Source: Shinella pollutisoli (GTDB taxonomy: Bacteria; Pseudomonadota; Alphaproteobacteria; Rhizobiales; Rhizobiaceae). From it: DNA of 64,000 nt. Made by a program: the position numbers and the translations under genes. Every line of letters starts with the position of its first letter. The first letter of the stretch is position 1. Of the stretch, positions 44,752 to 55,600 are shown in pieces. Location: assembly GCF_024609765.1 (NCBI RefSeq), contig NZ_JANFDG010000022.1, positions 34,148-98,147 on the forward strand, in the 5' to 3' direction. The notes under the pieces are model-generated. The model did not search any database. It was not told the origin of the DNA and saw only the letters and a list, made by a program, of their open reading frames with translations.

Positions 44752-47553
44752 CTACTGCCCCAGCCGTTCGAGGAGGGCGGGCACATGCACCTGGTCGGCC
44801 TTGTAGTTGCCGGTGAGCATGTACATCATGATGTTGACGCCGGCGCGGAAGGCGTGGTTGCGCTGCCGCTCGTCCGGGGGGACGGTCGGCAGGAGTGCGG
44901 CGCCGTTGGCGTCGATCGCCCAGGCGCCGGCGAAGTCGTTGCCGGTGATCATGATCGGCGAGACGCCGTCGCCGGCCCGCGCCGGGCGGGAGGGGTCCTC
45001 GGCCCGGTCGAGCTGGGCTTCGATCCAAAGCGGGCCGCCGGCATAGCGGCCGGGGAAATCGTTGAGCAGATAGAAGGCCTTGGTCAGCACGTGGTCGGCC
45101 GGAACCGGCTCCAGCGGCGGGATGTCGAGCGTGGCGAGGATCGCCTGCAGGCGCTCGGTGTTGGCGCTCGCCGCACTGCCGTCGAGCGCGACGAACTGGT
45201 CGCGCGTGTCGAAGAGCACGGTGCCGCCGCCCCGCATATAGGCGTCGATCCGGCTGATCGCCGCGCTCGACGGCATGGCGGCGGTGGCGCTCACCGGCCA
45301 GTAGATGATCGGGTAGAGCGAGAGCTCGTCGGCGGAAATGTCGATGCCGACCGGCTCGCCGGGCTCCAGCGTCGTGCGGTAGGTGAGGAATTCGGTGAGG
45401 CCGGCCAGCCCGCGCTCGGAGATGCGGTCGACCTCCGTCTCGCCGGTGACGACATAGGCGAGATGCGTCGTGTCGAGCCGCGACAGGATCGCCTCGTCGC
45501 CGGGCTTGGCGTCGTCGGCGAGCGCCGGGGCGGCGGCGAGCGAGAGCACCATGACGGCGAGAAGCACGGCGGCGGCGCTGCCGCGCAGCGGCCGGCGGCG
45601 GGCGGCGACGAAGGCCCCGCCCATGAAGAGCACGACGAGGCAATCGGCGAGCAGCAGCAGGGCGGCGAGCGTGAAGAGCTCCGGCTTCAGCGACCAGGCG
45701 GCCTTGCCGGCGAGCGCCTCGCGCAGGACCGTCACTCCCTCCGGCACGGCGAGCGGGCGGATGGCGCTTCCCGGCGGCAGGAGATTGTGGGCGACGTAGC
45801 CGTCCTCGGTGCCGTAAAGGCCGGGCGGGTTGTCGAAGGTGGCGATGGTGCCGGCGGCGTCCGCGGCAAGGGGTTTCGCCTCGCCCGTCGCGGCGGCGAG
45901 CGTGCCGTTCACCGTCAGCAGCCGGTAGGGGGGCAGCGCCTGCTGCTCCGCGCCGCCGGCCTGCGAGGCGACGCCGCCGCCGCGCGAGAGCTGGACGGTG
46001 CGCCGCAGCATCTCGACGAAATCGCCGGAGAGCGGCAGGTTCGACCAGGCGGTCTCGGCGCTGACGTGGAAGAGCACGAGGCGGCCGTTGCCGAGCGGGC
46101 CGGTCGTCACCAGCGGCGTGCCGTCGGCGAGGTTCGCCCAGGTGCGCTCGGCAAGGTCCGGCGTCGGCTCGGCGAGCACCTGCCGCTTGATCAGGATGCC
46201 GTCGGGCGCGCGCATGCCGGCGAAGGGGCTCGACGCGGGATAGGCCGAAAGCGGCTGCGGCTCCGACCAGGAGAGCGCGCCGCCGAGCGCGCGTTCGCCT
46301 TTCCTGAGCTGCACCGGCACCAGCGGATCGTCGGCGGGGGCGGCGGCAAGGCGCGGGCCGGCGAAGCGGATCAGCATGCCGCCCGCCTCGATGAAGCGGC
46401 GCACGCGGTCCTGCGCCTCCTCCGGCAGGCGGCCGATGTCGGCCATGATCAGCACGGAGGGGTTCTGGTCGAGAAGCTCCGGCACGGCCACCGAGAGGTC
46501 GGCGACGCTCGGCTCGATCAGGTCGGCGTAGGGGGCAAGCGCGCGGGTGATGTAGTGCAGCGGCGACAAGAGCGGCTGGCTCGGGTCGACCACCTCGCCG
46601 GAAAGGAAGGCGACGCGGCGGCGGCGGAAGCCGTCGTCGAGCAGGTAGGTGCCGCCGGCGTTGGCGACACCGTCGAGGCTCACGCGGGCGAAATCGTTGC
46701 GCAGCTCGAAGGGGGCGGCGATGGTGCCGGTCGCCACCGTCTCGCCGGCGGCGAAATCCGCCGTGCCGGCGGCGACCGGGCGGCCGCGCGCGTCATGCGC
46801 GGTGAGCGGCAGGCTGCGCGCCGCGCCGGCTTCGAGGCGGGTGACGGTGACGGAGAGCGCATCCGCGCCGTTGACGGCCGCGGTGGCCGCGACGGTGGCG
46901 AGCCCGTCGCCGGTGACGAGGCGGAAGTCGGCGGGATTCAGCGCCTGCAGGGCGGAAAGCGTGTCGTCGTCTTCGCCGGCCGCCATGCCGTCGCTGAGGA
47001 AGGCGAGCGTGCCGGGGGGCGTGCCGTCGAGCGCGGTGCGGAGTGCGGCGAGCGCCTGGGTGCGGTCGGCGGGCAGCGGGCGCGGCTCGGCGGCGGCGAG
47101 GCGGTTGCGGGCGCTTGCCGCATCGACCGGGCCGGCGTCGTGCTGGCGCTCGGCGGTGAAGACGAGGGAGATCGGCAGGTCGCGGCCCTCGGCATCGTCG
47201 ATCAGCGCGGCGGCGGTGTCGACACGGCGCTGCCAGTCGGTAGCCGACGCCCATGTGTTGTCGATCACCAGCACCAGCGGGCCGCCGGAGGCGAGCGTGT
47301 TGGCGCGCGGGTTGAAGACCGGGTCGGCGATGGCGAAGATGACGGCGGCGGCCATCAGCATGCGGACGAGCGTCAGCCACCAGGGGCTCCTCGCCGGCGT
47401 CTCTTCGCGCTTGAGGATCGCGGCGAGGATGGCGAAGGGCGGAAAGACCTCCGTCAGCGGCTTCGGCGGCGTGAGGCGGAGCAGCCACCAGATCGCCGGC
47501 AGCAGCACGAGGGCGGCGAGCACTGCGGGGGCGGCGAAGGCGAAGGCGCTCAT
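44752..47553 (-). CDS. BatA/DUF4159-type membrane protein
   Basis: A 933-residue protein. The N-terminus has the BatA-like hydrophobic segment and motif (WWLLRLTPPKPLTEVFPPF, residues ~22-40) with a second helix; a VWA-like domain follows (LVLVIDNTWASATDW near 92-106) in which the MIDAS DxSxS is replaced by DNTWAS. A third helix pair near residues 640-690 precedes the C-terminal ~210-residue DUF4159 domain. The ATG overlaps the DUF58 stop (ATGA). Probably a partner of the MoxR ATPase in cell-envelope work; unproven. Confidence 0.82.
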   Translation of the reverse strand: MSAFAFAAPAVLAALVLLPAIWWLLRLTPPKPLTEVFPPFAILAAILKREETPARSPWWLTLVRMLMAAAVIFAIADPVFNPRANTLASGGPLVLVIDNTWASATDWQRRVDTAAALIDDAEGRDLPISLVFTAERQHDAGPVDAASARNRLAAAEPRPLPADRTQALAALRTALDGTPPGTLAFLSDGMAAGEDDDTLSALQALNPADFRLVTGDGLATVAATAAVNGADALSVTVTRLEAGAARSLPLTAHDARGRPVAAGTADFAAGETVATGTIAAPFELRNDFARVSLDGVANAGGTYLLDDGFRRRRVAFLSGEVVDPSQPLLSPLHYITRALAPYADLIEPSVADLSVAVPELLDQNPSVLIMADIGRLPEEAQDRVRRFIEAGGMLIRFAGPRLAAAPADDPLVPVQLRKGERALGGALSWSEPQPLSAYPASSPFAGMRAPDGILIKRQVLAEPTPDLAERTWANLADGTPLVTTGPLGNGRLVLFHVSAETAWSNLPLSGDFVEMLRRTVQLSRGGGVASQAGGAEQQALPPYRLLTVNGTLAAATGEAKPLAADAAGTIATFDNPPGLYGTEDGYVAHNLLPPGSAIRPLAVPEGVTVLREALAGKAAWSLKPELFTLAALLLLADCLVVLFMGGAFVAARRRPLRGSAAAVLLAVMVLSLAAAPALADDAKPGDEAILSRLDTTHLAYVVTGETEVDRISERGLAGLTEFLTYRTTLEPGEPVGIDISADELSLYPIIYWPVSATAAMPSSAAISRIDAYMRGGGTVLFDTRDQFVALDGSAASANTERLQAILATLDIPPLEPVPADHVLTKAFYLLNDFPGRYAGGPLWIEAQLDRAEDPSRPARAGDGVSPIMITGNDFAGAWAIDANGAALLPTVPPDERQRNHAFRAGVNIMMYMLTGNYKADQVHVPALLERLGQ

Positions 47554-48470
47554 CGTCCCGGCTCCCGTGCAAGCGTTGCCGGCATGCCGGAGAGATACAT
47601 GTGGACGGCAACCAGCGCCTCCGAGGCGAGCCGGTCGGTGCGGTGGGGAACGAAGCTCCAGCCGAGATGGCGGAGATTGTCGGCGAGCGCCGTGCGGTTG
47701 GCGGCCCAGGCGCGGGCGTAGTCGTCCTTCAGCGTCTCGGCGCGGCCGGCGGTGATCCGCTCGCCGGTCTCCGGATCGGTGAACTCGGTGCGGCCGGCAT
47801 AGGGGAAGACCTCTTCCGCCGGGTCGGTGACGGCGACGACATGGCCGCCGAGCCCGCGGCGGGCGAGCGGGCCGAGCCGCGCCATCACGTCGTCCACCGG
47901 ATCGAGGAAATCGCCGAAGAGGACGATGTCGCTGTTGCCGCGGATCATGCGCGTGTCGGGCAGGCCGCCGGTTGCGGCGTGGTGCATGAGCGCGGTGGCG
48001 AGCCGTTCGGCGGCGTTGCGCGCGGCGATCGGTTCCATGATGCCGGGGCAGCCGATGCGCTCGCCGGAGCGGGCGAGGATTTCCGCGAGCGCCAGCATCA
48101 GCACCAGCGCCCGGCTCTCCTTCGAGACGAGCGCGAGCGTCGACTTGTACATCATCGAGGGGGAGAGGTCGGCCCAGATCCAGACGGTGTGGGCCGCCTC
48201 CCATTCGCGGTCGCGCACATAGGTGTGGTCGTCGCGGGCCGAGCGGCGCCAGTCGACATTGGTCAGGCTCTCGCCGTCGACATAGGGGCGGAACTGCCAG
48301 AAGTTCTCGCCGATGCCGCGCTTGCGGCGGCCGTGCCAGCCGGCGATGACGGTGTTGGCGAGGCGGCGGGCCTCGACCATGCAGTCGGGAATGAGGGCGG
48401 CGCGGGCCTGGGCGCGCGAAAGCACTTCGCGCGTCGGTGTCGGCTTTACGGTCTCTCCGACGGGCGCCAT
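47550..48470 (-). CDS. DUF58-family protein
   Basis: A 306-residue cytoplasmic protein with the DUF58 signature region ENFWQFRPYVDGESLTNVDW followed by WRRSARDDHTYVRDREWE and a VWA-like DLSPSMMY segment. DUF58 proteins are almost always encoded beside MoxR AAA+ ATPases and are thought to be their clients or adaptors. It is 10 bp after the MoxR gene and overlaps the next gene by 4 bp. Confidence 0.9.
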   Translation of the reverse strand: MAPVGETVKPTPTREVLSRAQARAALIPDCMVEARRLANTVIAGWHGRRKRGIGENFWQFRPYVDGESLTNVDWRRSARDDHTYVRDREWEAAHTVWIWADLSPSMMYKSTLALVSKESRALVLMLALAEILARSGERIGCPGIMEPIAARNAAERLATALMHHAATGGLPDTRMIRGNSDIVLFGDFLDPVDDVMARLGPLARRGLGGHVVAVTDPAEEVFPYAGRTEFTDPETGERITAGRAETLKDDYARAWAANRTALADNLRHLGWSFVPHRTDRLASEALVAVHMYLSGMPATLAREPGR

Positions 48471-48480
48471 GGGACCTCCG

Positions 48481-49494
<1,014 letters not shown>

Positions 49495-49672
49495 GGCTGT
49501 CTCCAGTGCCGGTTCGGGGGCGAATCGCGGTCTTGCCGTGTCCGTCCGTCTCTCTTGCAACCTTATTAGCCCGCTCGTGGCTGACAAGCGACCGCGAAAT
49601 GACTATCTCGTGAGGGCAGGAACGATCATGCCCCATTCCCCGAGGGAGATAGGGGCCAACCGGGACGGAACA

Positions 49673-50290
49673 ATGGCAACGAGCGAATTTCGCGACAGCG
49701 GCGACGCGGCCGGCCTTGCCGCGCTGATCTCGCGGGCCGCCGCCGAGACGGGCGGGCGCGGCCTGCCGCCGGTCGAGCGCTGGAACCCGCCGTTCTGCGG
49801 CGACATCGACATGGAGATCCGCGCCGACGGCACCTGGTTCTACCTCGGCACGCCGATCGGCCGGGCGCCGCTGGTGAGGCTCTTCTCCACCGTGCTGCGC
49901 AAGGACGAGGACGGGCGCACCTATCTGGTGACGCCGGTCGAGAAGGTCGGCATCCGCGTCGTCGACGCGCCCTTCCTTGCCGTCGAGATGGACGCGGGCG
50001 GGGCGGGGGAGGAGAGGGTGCTCACCTTCCGCACCAATGTCGGCGACGTGGTGGCGGCCGGGCCGGAGCACCCGCTGCGCTTCGTCATCGAGGGCGGGAA
50101 CGCCGAGCTGAAGCCTTATCTCCTCGTGCGCGGCCGGCTGGAAGCGCTGGTCTCGCGCGCGGTGATGTACGAGCTGGTGGCGCTCGGCGAGACGGTCGAG
50201 ATCGACGGCGTCGAGATGTTTGCCGTGCGCTCGGGCGGGATGGTCTTCCCGATCATGCCGGCGGCCGAGCTGGACGCGCTGTCGCGATGA
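49673..50290 (+). CDS. DUF1285-family protein
   Basis: A 205-residue cytoplasmic protein of the DUF1285 family, with the recognisable opening PPVERWNPPFCGDIDMEIRADG-like segment (WNPPFCGDIDMEI) and YLVTPVEKVGIRVVD. The function is unknown. It overlaps the following Nudix gene by 4 bp and so belongs to a three-gene operon with it and the nucleotidyltransferase gene. The ATG at 49673 follows GGGACGG; 49628 is an in-frame alternative. It is divergent from the MoxR cluster, an arrangement common in related alphaproteobacteria. Confidence 0.85.
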   Translation: MATSEFRDSGDAAGLAALISRAAAETGGRGLPPVERWNPPFCGDIDMEIRADGTWFYLGTPIGRAPLVRLFSTVLRKDEDGRTYLVTPVEKVGIRVVDAPFLAVEMDAGGAGEERVLTFRTNVGDVVAAGPEHPLRFVIEGGNAELKPYLLVRGRLEALVSRAVMYELVALGETVEIDGVEMFAVRSGGMVFPIMPAAELDALSR

Positions 50291-50919
50291 GTGCATCGCC
50301 CTACAGCGCCGAGGAGTTCCGTCGCCGGGCGCAGGCGCAGACGCGCACGCTCGCCGACGTTGCCTGGCACGATCACGGCGACGGCCTGCTCAACCCCGCG
50401 ACCATCCCGCATCTCGAAGGCATGCACCTGAAGGACGCCGCCGTGCTCGTGCCGGTCGTCGACGCCGGCGAGGAGGCGCGGGTGATCTTCACCCAGCGCA
50501 CGGCGAGCCTGCGCAAGCATTCCGGCCAGATCGCCTTTCCGGGCGGCGCGGTCGACGAAGAGGACGGCGACGCGGAGACGGCGGCACTGCGCGAGGCGGA
50601 GGAGGAGATCAGCCTCGACCGCGCCTTCGTCGAGCCGGTCGGCCGGCTGCCGCAGTACAAGGCGCTCTCCGGCTTCTCGATCACGCCGGTGCTCGCCGTC
50701 GTGCGGCCGGGCTTCACGCTTCAACCCAACCCGGCGGAGGTGGCCTCGGTCTTCGAGGTGCCGCTCTCCTTTCTCATGGATCCGAGGAACCACGAGACCG
50801 GCAGCGGCATCTGGCTCGGCGGCGAGCGGCACTATTATCGCATGCCCTACGAGGGGCGGAACATCTGGGGCATCACCGCCGGCATCGTGCGGGTGATCTA
50901 CGAAAGGCTCTATGCATGA
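50287..50919 (+). CDS. CoA-pyrophosphatase-type Nudix hydrolase
   Basis: A 210-residue Nudix protein of the NudL/PCD1 CoA-diphosphatase group. The UPF0035-like lead TQRTASLRKHSGQIAFPGG precedes the Nudix box, GGAVDEEDGDAETAALREAE with EE following, and is specific to the CoA-cleaving branch. It likely hydrolyses CoA or acyl-CoA to phosphopantetheine and 3',5'-ADP. It overlaps both neighbours by 4 bp. Confidence 0.9.
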   Translation: MSASPYSAEEFRRRAQAQTRTLADVAWHDHGDGLLNPATIPHLEGMHLKDAAVLVPVVDAGEEARVIFTQRTASLRKHSGQIAFPGGAVDEEDGDAETAALREAEEEISLDRAFVEPVGRLPQYKALSGFSITPVLAVVRPGFTLQPNPAEVASVFEVPLSFLMDPRNHETGSGIWLGGERHYYRMPYEGRNIWGITAGIVRVIYERLYA

Positions 50920-52175
50920 CATCGGTCGCTGACGAGGCCTGGTTCACCGATCCGGCGCTCCGGCGCGTGCTCGCGCTGCTCAACGCCGAGGGCGGGGAGG
51001 GACGGGTGGCGGGCGGCGCGGTGCGCAACAGCCTGATGGGGCTTCCCGTCGCCGACGTGGACATCGCCACGACGCTGACGCCCGACGTCGTTGTCGCGCG
51101 GGCGACCGCCGCCGGCGTCCGGGCGGTGCCGACCGGCATCGAGCACGGCACCGTCACGCTGGTCGCCGACCACAAGCCCTTCGAGGTGACGACGCTGCGC
51201 CGCGACGTCGCGACCGACGGGCGCCGCGCCGAGGTCGCCTTCGGCACCGACTGGCAGGAGGACGCCGAGCGGCGCGACCTCACCATCAACGCGCTCTACG
51301 CCGCGGCCGACGGCACGGTGATCGACCTCGTCGGCGGCCTCCGGGACATCGAGACGCGCACCGTGCGCTTCATCGGCGACGCGGACAGGCGGATCGCCGA
51401 GGACCACCTGCGCATCCTGCGCTTCTTCCGCTTCTTCGCGCTCTATGGCGGCGGGCGGCCGGACGCGGAGGGGCTGCGGGCCTGTGCCCGGGCGAAGGGC
51501 AGTCTTGCGAAGCTCTCGGCGGAGCGCGTCTGGTCGGAGACGAAGAAGCTGCTTTCCGCCCCCGATCCCGGCCGGGCGCTGCTCTGGATGCGGCAGACGG
51601 GCGTGCTGACGGAGATCCTGCCGGAGACGGAGAAATGGGGGATCGACGCGATCCCCGGCCTCGTCTCCGCCGAGCAGGCCTTCGGCTGGAAGCCGGACCC
51701 GCTGCTGAGGCTCGCCGCCATCGTGCCGCGCGACGAGGAGCGGCTGAAGGCGCTCGCCCGGCGTCTCAGGCTGTCGCGGGCGGAGGCGCATTTCCTCGAT
51801 GCCTGGGCGGGCGCGCCGGAGATCGGCGGCAGGCTCACCGACGCGGTCTTCGAGCAGCTTCTCTACCGGCACGGGCCGCAGGGCCTTTCGGCGCGGCTCA
51901 GGCTGATGCTCGCCCGGGCGCGCGAGCGGGCGGAGGCCGAGCCGGAGGCGCTGGCGCTGGTGGGACTGTGCGGGCGGCTGCTGGAAAAGGCGGGAGGGTG
52001 GCAGCGGCCGGCCTTTCCGCTTTCGGGCGCGGACGTGATCGCCGCCGGCGTGCCGGCCGGCCCCGCGGTGGGGCGGCTACTGGCCGAGGTCGAGGATGCG
52101 TGGCTTGCGGGGAACTTCCGTGAGGACCGGGCAAGTCTCCTTGCCCGGCTGAAGGCGCTGGCGGATAAATCTTAG
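50916..52175 (+). CDS. CCA tRNA nucleotidyltransferase (PcnB family)
   Basis: A 419-residue class II nucleotidyltransferase. The active-site region shows GGAVRNSLMG and the metal-binding Asp pair in VADVDIATT, then the RRDLTINALY motif and the RNA-binding domain EDHLRILRFFRFFA. It should add or repair the 3' CCA end of tRNAs. The N-terminal head is normal; the C-terminal tail is of alphaproteobacterial type. The ATG overlaps the Nudix stop (ATGA). Confidence 0.92.
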   Translation: MTSVADEAWFTDPALRRVLALLNAEGGEGRVAGGAVRNSLMGLPVADVDIATTLTPDVVVARATAAGVRAVPTGIEHGTVTLVADHKPFEVTTLRRDVATDGRRAEVAFGTDWQEDAERRDLTINALYAAADGTVIDLVGGLRDIETRTVRFIGDADRRIAEDHLRILRFFRFFALYGGGRPDAEGLRACARAKGSLAKLSAERVWSETKKLLSAPDPGRALLWMRQTGVLTEILPETEKWGIDAIPGLVSAEQAFGWKPDPLLRLAAIVPRDEERLKALARRLRLSRAEAHFLDAWAGAPEIGGRLTDAVFEQLLYRHGPQGLSARLRLMLARARERAEAEPEALALVGLCGRLLEKAGGWQRPAFPLSGADVIAAGVPAGPAVGRLLAEVEDAWLAGNFREDRASLLARLKALADKS

Positions 52176-52218
52176 CAATTCCTGCAAAACCGCGTTCCGC
52201 GCTGTCGCCGGAATTGCG

Positions 52219-52410
52219 TCAGGCCGCGTTGGCGTTCTTCTCGTCGGTGATGCGCGCCTTGATGTTGTCGATCATGTTTTCCCGGATGATGGTCTCGCCG
52301 TGCGCGGTGCGCATGTGCTCGACGACCCGGCGCACGATCTCCGCGTCGTCATTGGCTCGCGTGTGCCATTCGCATCCCGGGACGAGTGAACCGCATTCAA
52401 AAAGCCTCAT
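52219..52410 (-). CDS. Small DUF1059 protein
   Basis: A 63-residue protein with the pattern C6, C13, H32, H37 (FECGSLVPGCEWHTRA, then VEHMRTAHG), fitting the DUF1059 family of tiny probable zinc-binding proteins. The function is unknown. It is a single gene, convergent with the nucleotidyltransferase gene; AGGAG-like purines (ATAGGTC) precede the ATG weakly. Confidence 0.82.
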   Translation of the reverse strand: MRLFECGSLVPGCEWHTRANDDAEIVRRVVEHMRTAHGETIIRENMIDNIKARITDEKNANAA

Positions 52411-52553
52411 GACCTATCTCCTGTCGTTTCAACGAATTCCAGTATAGCAGACCGGGCGGCCCGGACCAAATCGGCGGGCCGGCCTCGTCGGAAACGAGGA
52501 AGACGCCTCCGCGTTCCGCCGAACGCGGTTCGGACGTCGCCATGGAAACGGCC

Positions 52554-52805
52554 TCAGGCCGCGTCGGCGCGGGCCCAGGCGTCGAAGCAGGCGGAGGAGC
52601 GGAACTGCTCCGGCCGGGTGTGATGGTCCGCCGGCGAATGGCCCGCGCCGCCGGCAAGCAGCCGCCGGGCCTCCTCGACGAAATAGGCATGGGGAAGATC
52701 GACGCCGCTTTCGGCCCGGATCGTCTCGGCGAAGCGGTCGAGGAAATCGTCCGCGTTGCGGTCAAGGCCCGCATGCGCCGCATCGTTTGCCGCATGTATC
52801 ATCAT
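52554..52805 (-). CDS. Small hypothetical protein
   Basis: An 83-residue soluble protein I do not recognise. It is rich in Ala, Asp and His (MMIHAANDAAHAGLDRN, then PHAYFVEEARRLLAGG). Support as a gene: GGGAGG four to seven bases before tandem ATGs at 52805 and 52802, a coding-like GC pattern, and a clear gap after hemF. Its role is unknown. Confidence 0.6.
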   Translation of the reverse strand: MMIHAANDAAHAGLDRNADDFLDRFAETIRAESGVDLPHAYFVEEARRLLAGGAGHSPADHHTRPEQFRSSACFDAWARADAA

Positions 52806-52904
52806 GATACCTCCCTCGTGCAAATCCTGCTCAGGCAATCTAGCACGAAGGCGGCCCGCCGCCCAAATCACAAGGCTGCGACGGAAGCTCGCAGGCCGGA
52901 GTTG

Positions 52905-53816
52905 TTAGGGCCAGCGCACCACCGGGGGAAGGGAGGAGAGGATCGAGTCGACGTTGCCGCCGGTCTTCAGCCCGAAGATCGTGCCGCGGTCGTAGAGCAG
53001 GTTGAACTCGACGTAGCGGCCGCGGCGCACGAGCTGCTCGTCGCGGTCCTCCTCCGTCCAGTCCTGGTTGAAGTTGGCGCGCACGATGCGCGGATAGACC
53101 ATGGCGAAGGCGCGGCCGACGTCCTGCGTGAAGGCGAAGTCCGCTTCCCAGCCGCCAAGCTCCTCGGGCGAGTGCAGCCAGTCGTAGAAGATGCCGCCGG
53201 TGCCGCGCGGCTCGTTGCGGTGCTTGAGGAAGAAATATTCGTCGCACCATTGCCTGAAGCGCGCGTGGTCGGCGACGGCATGGCGGTTGCAGGCGATCTC
53301 CATCGCCTTGTGGAAGAGCGCGGTGTCCGGGTCCTCCATCGTGCGGCGGCGGTCGAGCACCGGCGTCAGGTCCGCGCCGCCGCCGAACCAACGGCTGGTG
53401 GTCACCACCATGCGAGTGTTCATGTGCACGGCCGGCACGTTCGGATTGACGGGATGCGCGATCAGCGAGATGCCCGAGGCCCAGAAGCGCGGATCCTCCT
53501 CCGCGCCCGGGATCTGCCGGCGGAACTCCGGCGAGAACGCGCCGTGGACGGTGGAGGTGTGGACGCCGACCTTCTCGAAGACCCGGCCGGCCATCATCGA
53601 CATGCGCCCGCCGCCGCCTTCTCCGCCCTCGCGCTGCCAGTCGCTCGCCTCGAAGCGGCCGGGAGGCTGGTCGGAGAGGGGGCCTTCGAGATCGTCCTCG
53701 GTCGCCTCGAAGGCGGCGCAGATCACGTCGCGGAGCTGCTCGAACCAGGCCCGCGCCCGCGCCTTCTTGTCCTCGATATCCTCGGGCAGGCCTTTCGGCA
53801 GGTCCGGTCGTTCCAT
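52905..53816 (-). CDS. hemF: Oxygen-dependent coproporphyrinogen III oxidase
   Basis: A 303-residue enzyme making protoporphyrinogen IX from coproporphyrinogen III with oxygen. Family motifs are [15 protein letters not shown] (with likely catalytic His), [11 protein letters not shown] and, at the end, [19 protein letters not shown]. The ATG at 53816 follows GGAGGCGGG. It is cytoplasmic and stands alone. The C-terminus (SLPPVVRWP) is standard. Confidence 0.96.
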   Translation of the reverse strand: MERPDLPKGLPEDIEDKKARARAWFEQLRDVICAAFEATEDDLEGPLSDQPPGRFEASDWQREGGEGGGGRMSMMAGRVFEKVGVHTSTVHGAFSPEFRRQIPGAEEDPRFWASGISLIAHPVNPNVPAVHMNTRMVVTTSRWFGGGADLTPVLDRRRTMEDPDTALFHKAMEIACNRHAVADHARFRQWCDEYFFLKHRNEPRGTGGIFYDWLHSPEELGGWEADFAFTQDVGRAFAMVYPRIVRANFNQDWTEEDRDEQLVRRGRYVEFNLLYDRGTIFGLKTGGNVDSILSSLPPVVRWP

Positions 53817-53968
53817 GGGTTTCCCGCCTCCGGCAGCGTGTTCTCGAATCGCATTTTCGCCACAGTTCCCAACTTTGCGCCGTTTGGCAACCGCCGGCGG
53901 GACTCGCAAAGCGGGCGGCAAGGCCCTATCTTTGCGGCATCGGTCGGTCTTGCCGCAGGGAAATCCAG

Positions 53969-54223
53969 ATGGCGCGCGTTCCAGGTCCTCCGCCGCTCAC
54001 CGGCCTCCGCCGCCGGATCGAGCGCCACCGGCTCGGCAAGCCGGACGGCGGCAGCTTCGTGCGCGAGACCTTCCGCCTCGACCGGGAGGCGGCCCGCGCC
54101 AAGGCGCGCGAATGGTTCGAGCAATGGCCGAAGGCCGCCTACTGGACCGAGGTCGAAAGCTGGCGCGCGCTCGACGGCGGCGTCATCGAATTCACCATGC
54201 GGCGACTGCCGAGCGCCGACTGA
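53969..54223 (+). CDS. Small conserved-type hypothetical protein
   Basis: An 84-residue basic protein ([20 protein letters not shown] at the start, then [19 protein letters not shown]). I recall no function. The codon-position GC bias and a reasonable upstream spacing support it as a gene. It lies between hemF and the CNNM-like gene on the plus strand. Confidence 0.6.
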   Translation: MARVPGPPPLTGLRRRIERHRLGKPDGGSFVRETFRLDREAARAKAREWFEQWPKAAYWTEVESWRALDGGVIEFTMRRLPSAD

Positions 54224-54313
54224 TATTGACGCCGGTCCGGCCGTTTTCTATCTTGCGGCCATCGCCAACAACAGAAAGGCGCCGTTGCGGGTCAGAAGCG
54301 CGGCTCAGAACCC

Positions 54314-55594
54314 TTGTTCGAACTCGCGATCGCTGTCTTCCTCATCCTGTTCAACGGGGTCTTCGCCCTTTCCGAGCTTTCCATCGTCTCCTCGCGCAAG
54401 CCGCGGCTGAAGACGCTCGCCGCGCAGGGCGTGCGGGGCGCCGCCTCCGCGCTGAAGCTCGCGGAGGATCCCGGAAAATTCCTCTCCACCGTCCAGATCG
54501 GCATCACGCTCATCGGCATCCTCGCCGGCGCCTTCTCCGGTGCGGCGCTGGGTGGCCGGCTGCGAGACATCCTGTTTGCGCAGGGCGTGCCGGACTGGCT
54601 CGCCGATCCGCTCGGCTACGGCATCGTCATCTCCGTCATCACCTATCTCTCGGTCGTGATCGGCGAGCTGGTGCCCAAGCAGATTGCGCTGCGCAACCCG
54701 GAGCGCTTCGCCGTCCTCGTGGCGCCGACCATGTCGCTGCTTTCGCGCGTCGGCGCGCCGGCGGTCTGGGTGCTCGACGCCTCGACGCGGCTGATCTTCC
54801 GTCTTCTCGGCCAGCACGAGGTCTCCGAAAGCGTCGTCACCGACGAGGAGATCAAGACCATCGTCGCGGAGGCCGAGGCGGCCGGCGTCATCGAGGGCGG
54901 CGAGAAGCTGATGATCGCCGGCGTCATGCGCTTTTCCGACCGCGAGGCGCGCGGGCTGATGACGCCGCGCAACGACGTCGACTGGATCGACCTCGGCGAC
55001 AGCATCGAGGAGATCCACGCCCAGCTCGTCGAGAGCCCGCATTCGCGCATGCCGGTCGCCGACGGCGGACCGGAGACCATCGTCGGCATCGTCCAGAAGC
55101 GGGAGATCCTGTCCGCCATCCTCTCCGGCCAGCCCTTCGACATCCGCACCTTCGTGCGGCCCGCGCCGATCGTGCCCGACACGCTCGACGCCATGCGCGT
55201 GCTGGAGACGCTGCGCGACGCGCCGGTGCCGATGATGCTGGTGCACGACGAATACGGCCATTTCGAAGGGGTCATCACGCCCGCCGACGTGCTGGAGGCG
55301 ATCGCCGGCGTCTTCCGCGCCGATATCGAGGAGGGCGACGACGAGTATGCGGTCCAGCGCGAGGACGGCTCGTGGCTGATCGCCGGCTCGATGCCAATCG
55401 ACGAGATGGCGGACCGGCTCGGGCTTTCGCTGCCCGGCCGCCGCGGCTACCAGACCGCCGCCGGCCTCGTCATCGAGGCGCTGCAGAAGCTGCCCAAGAC
55501 CGGCGACATCGTCGAGACGCAGGGCTGGCGCTTCGAGGTGGTCGACATGGACGGCCGCCGCGTCGACAAGCTGCTCGCTGCCCGGCTCGGCTGA
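54314..55594 (+). CDS. CNNM/CorC-type (hemolysin-family) membrane protein
   Basis: A 426-residue protein: a DUF21/CNNM transmembrane domain (three to four helices within residues 1-150, including VQIGITLIGILAGAFSGAALG), two CBS domains (about 200-320, RGLMTPRNDVDW and APVPMMLVHDEYGHFEGVIT) and a C-terminal CorC_HlyC domain. Such proteins are implicated in Mg2+ or Co2+ efflux/homeostasis; the 'hemolysin' label is historical. It seems to start with TTG at 54314, as no ATG is available upstream within frame; the hydrophobic FELAIAVFLILFNG follows directly. Confidence 0.88.
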   Translation: MFELAIAVFLILFNGVFALSELSIVSSRKPRLKTLAAQGVRGAASALKLAEDPGKFLSTVQIGITLIGILAGAFSGAALGGRLRDILFAQGVPDWLADPLGYGIVISVITYLSVVIGELVPKQIALRNPERFAVLVAPTMSLLSRVGAPAVWVLDASTRLIFRLLGQHEVSESVVTDEEIKTIVAEAEAAGVIEGGEKLMIAGVMRFSDREARGLMTPRNDVDWIDLGDSIEEIHAQLVESPHSRMPVADGGPETIVGIVQKREILSAILSGQPFDIRTFVRPAPIVPDTLDAMRVLETLRDAPVPMMLVHDEYGHFEGVITPADVLEAIAGVFRADIEEGDDEYAVQREDGSWLIAGSMPIDEMADRLGLSLPGRRGYQTAAGLVIEALQKLPKTGDIVETQGWRFEVVDMDGRRVDKLLAARLG

Positions 55595-55600
55595 GCCTCC

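Noticed and set aside
44503..47721. 1072-residue plus-strand ORF over the DUF4159 gene
   Set aside because: Antisense to a clear membrane-protein gene; Gly/Arg/Ala-rich shadow typical of high-GC DNA.
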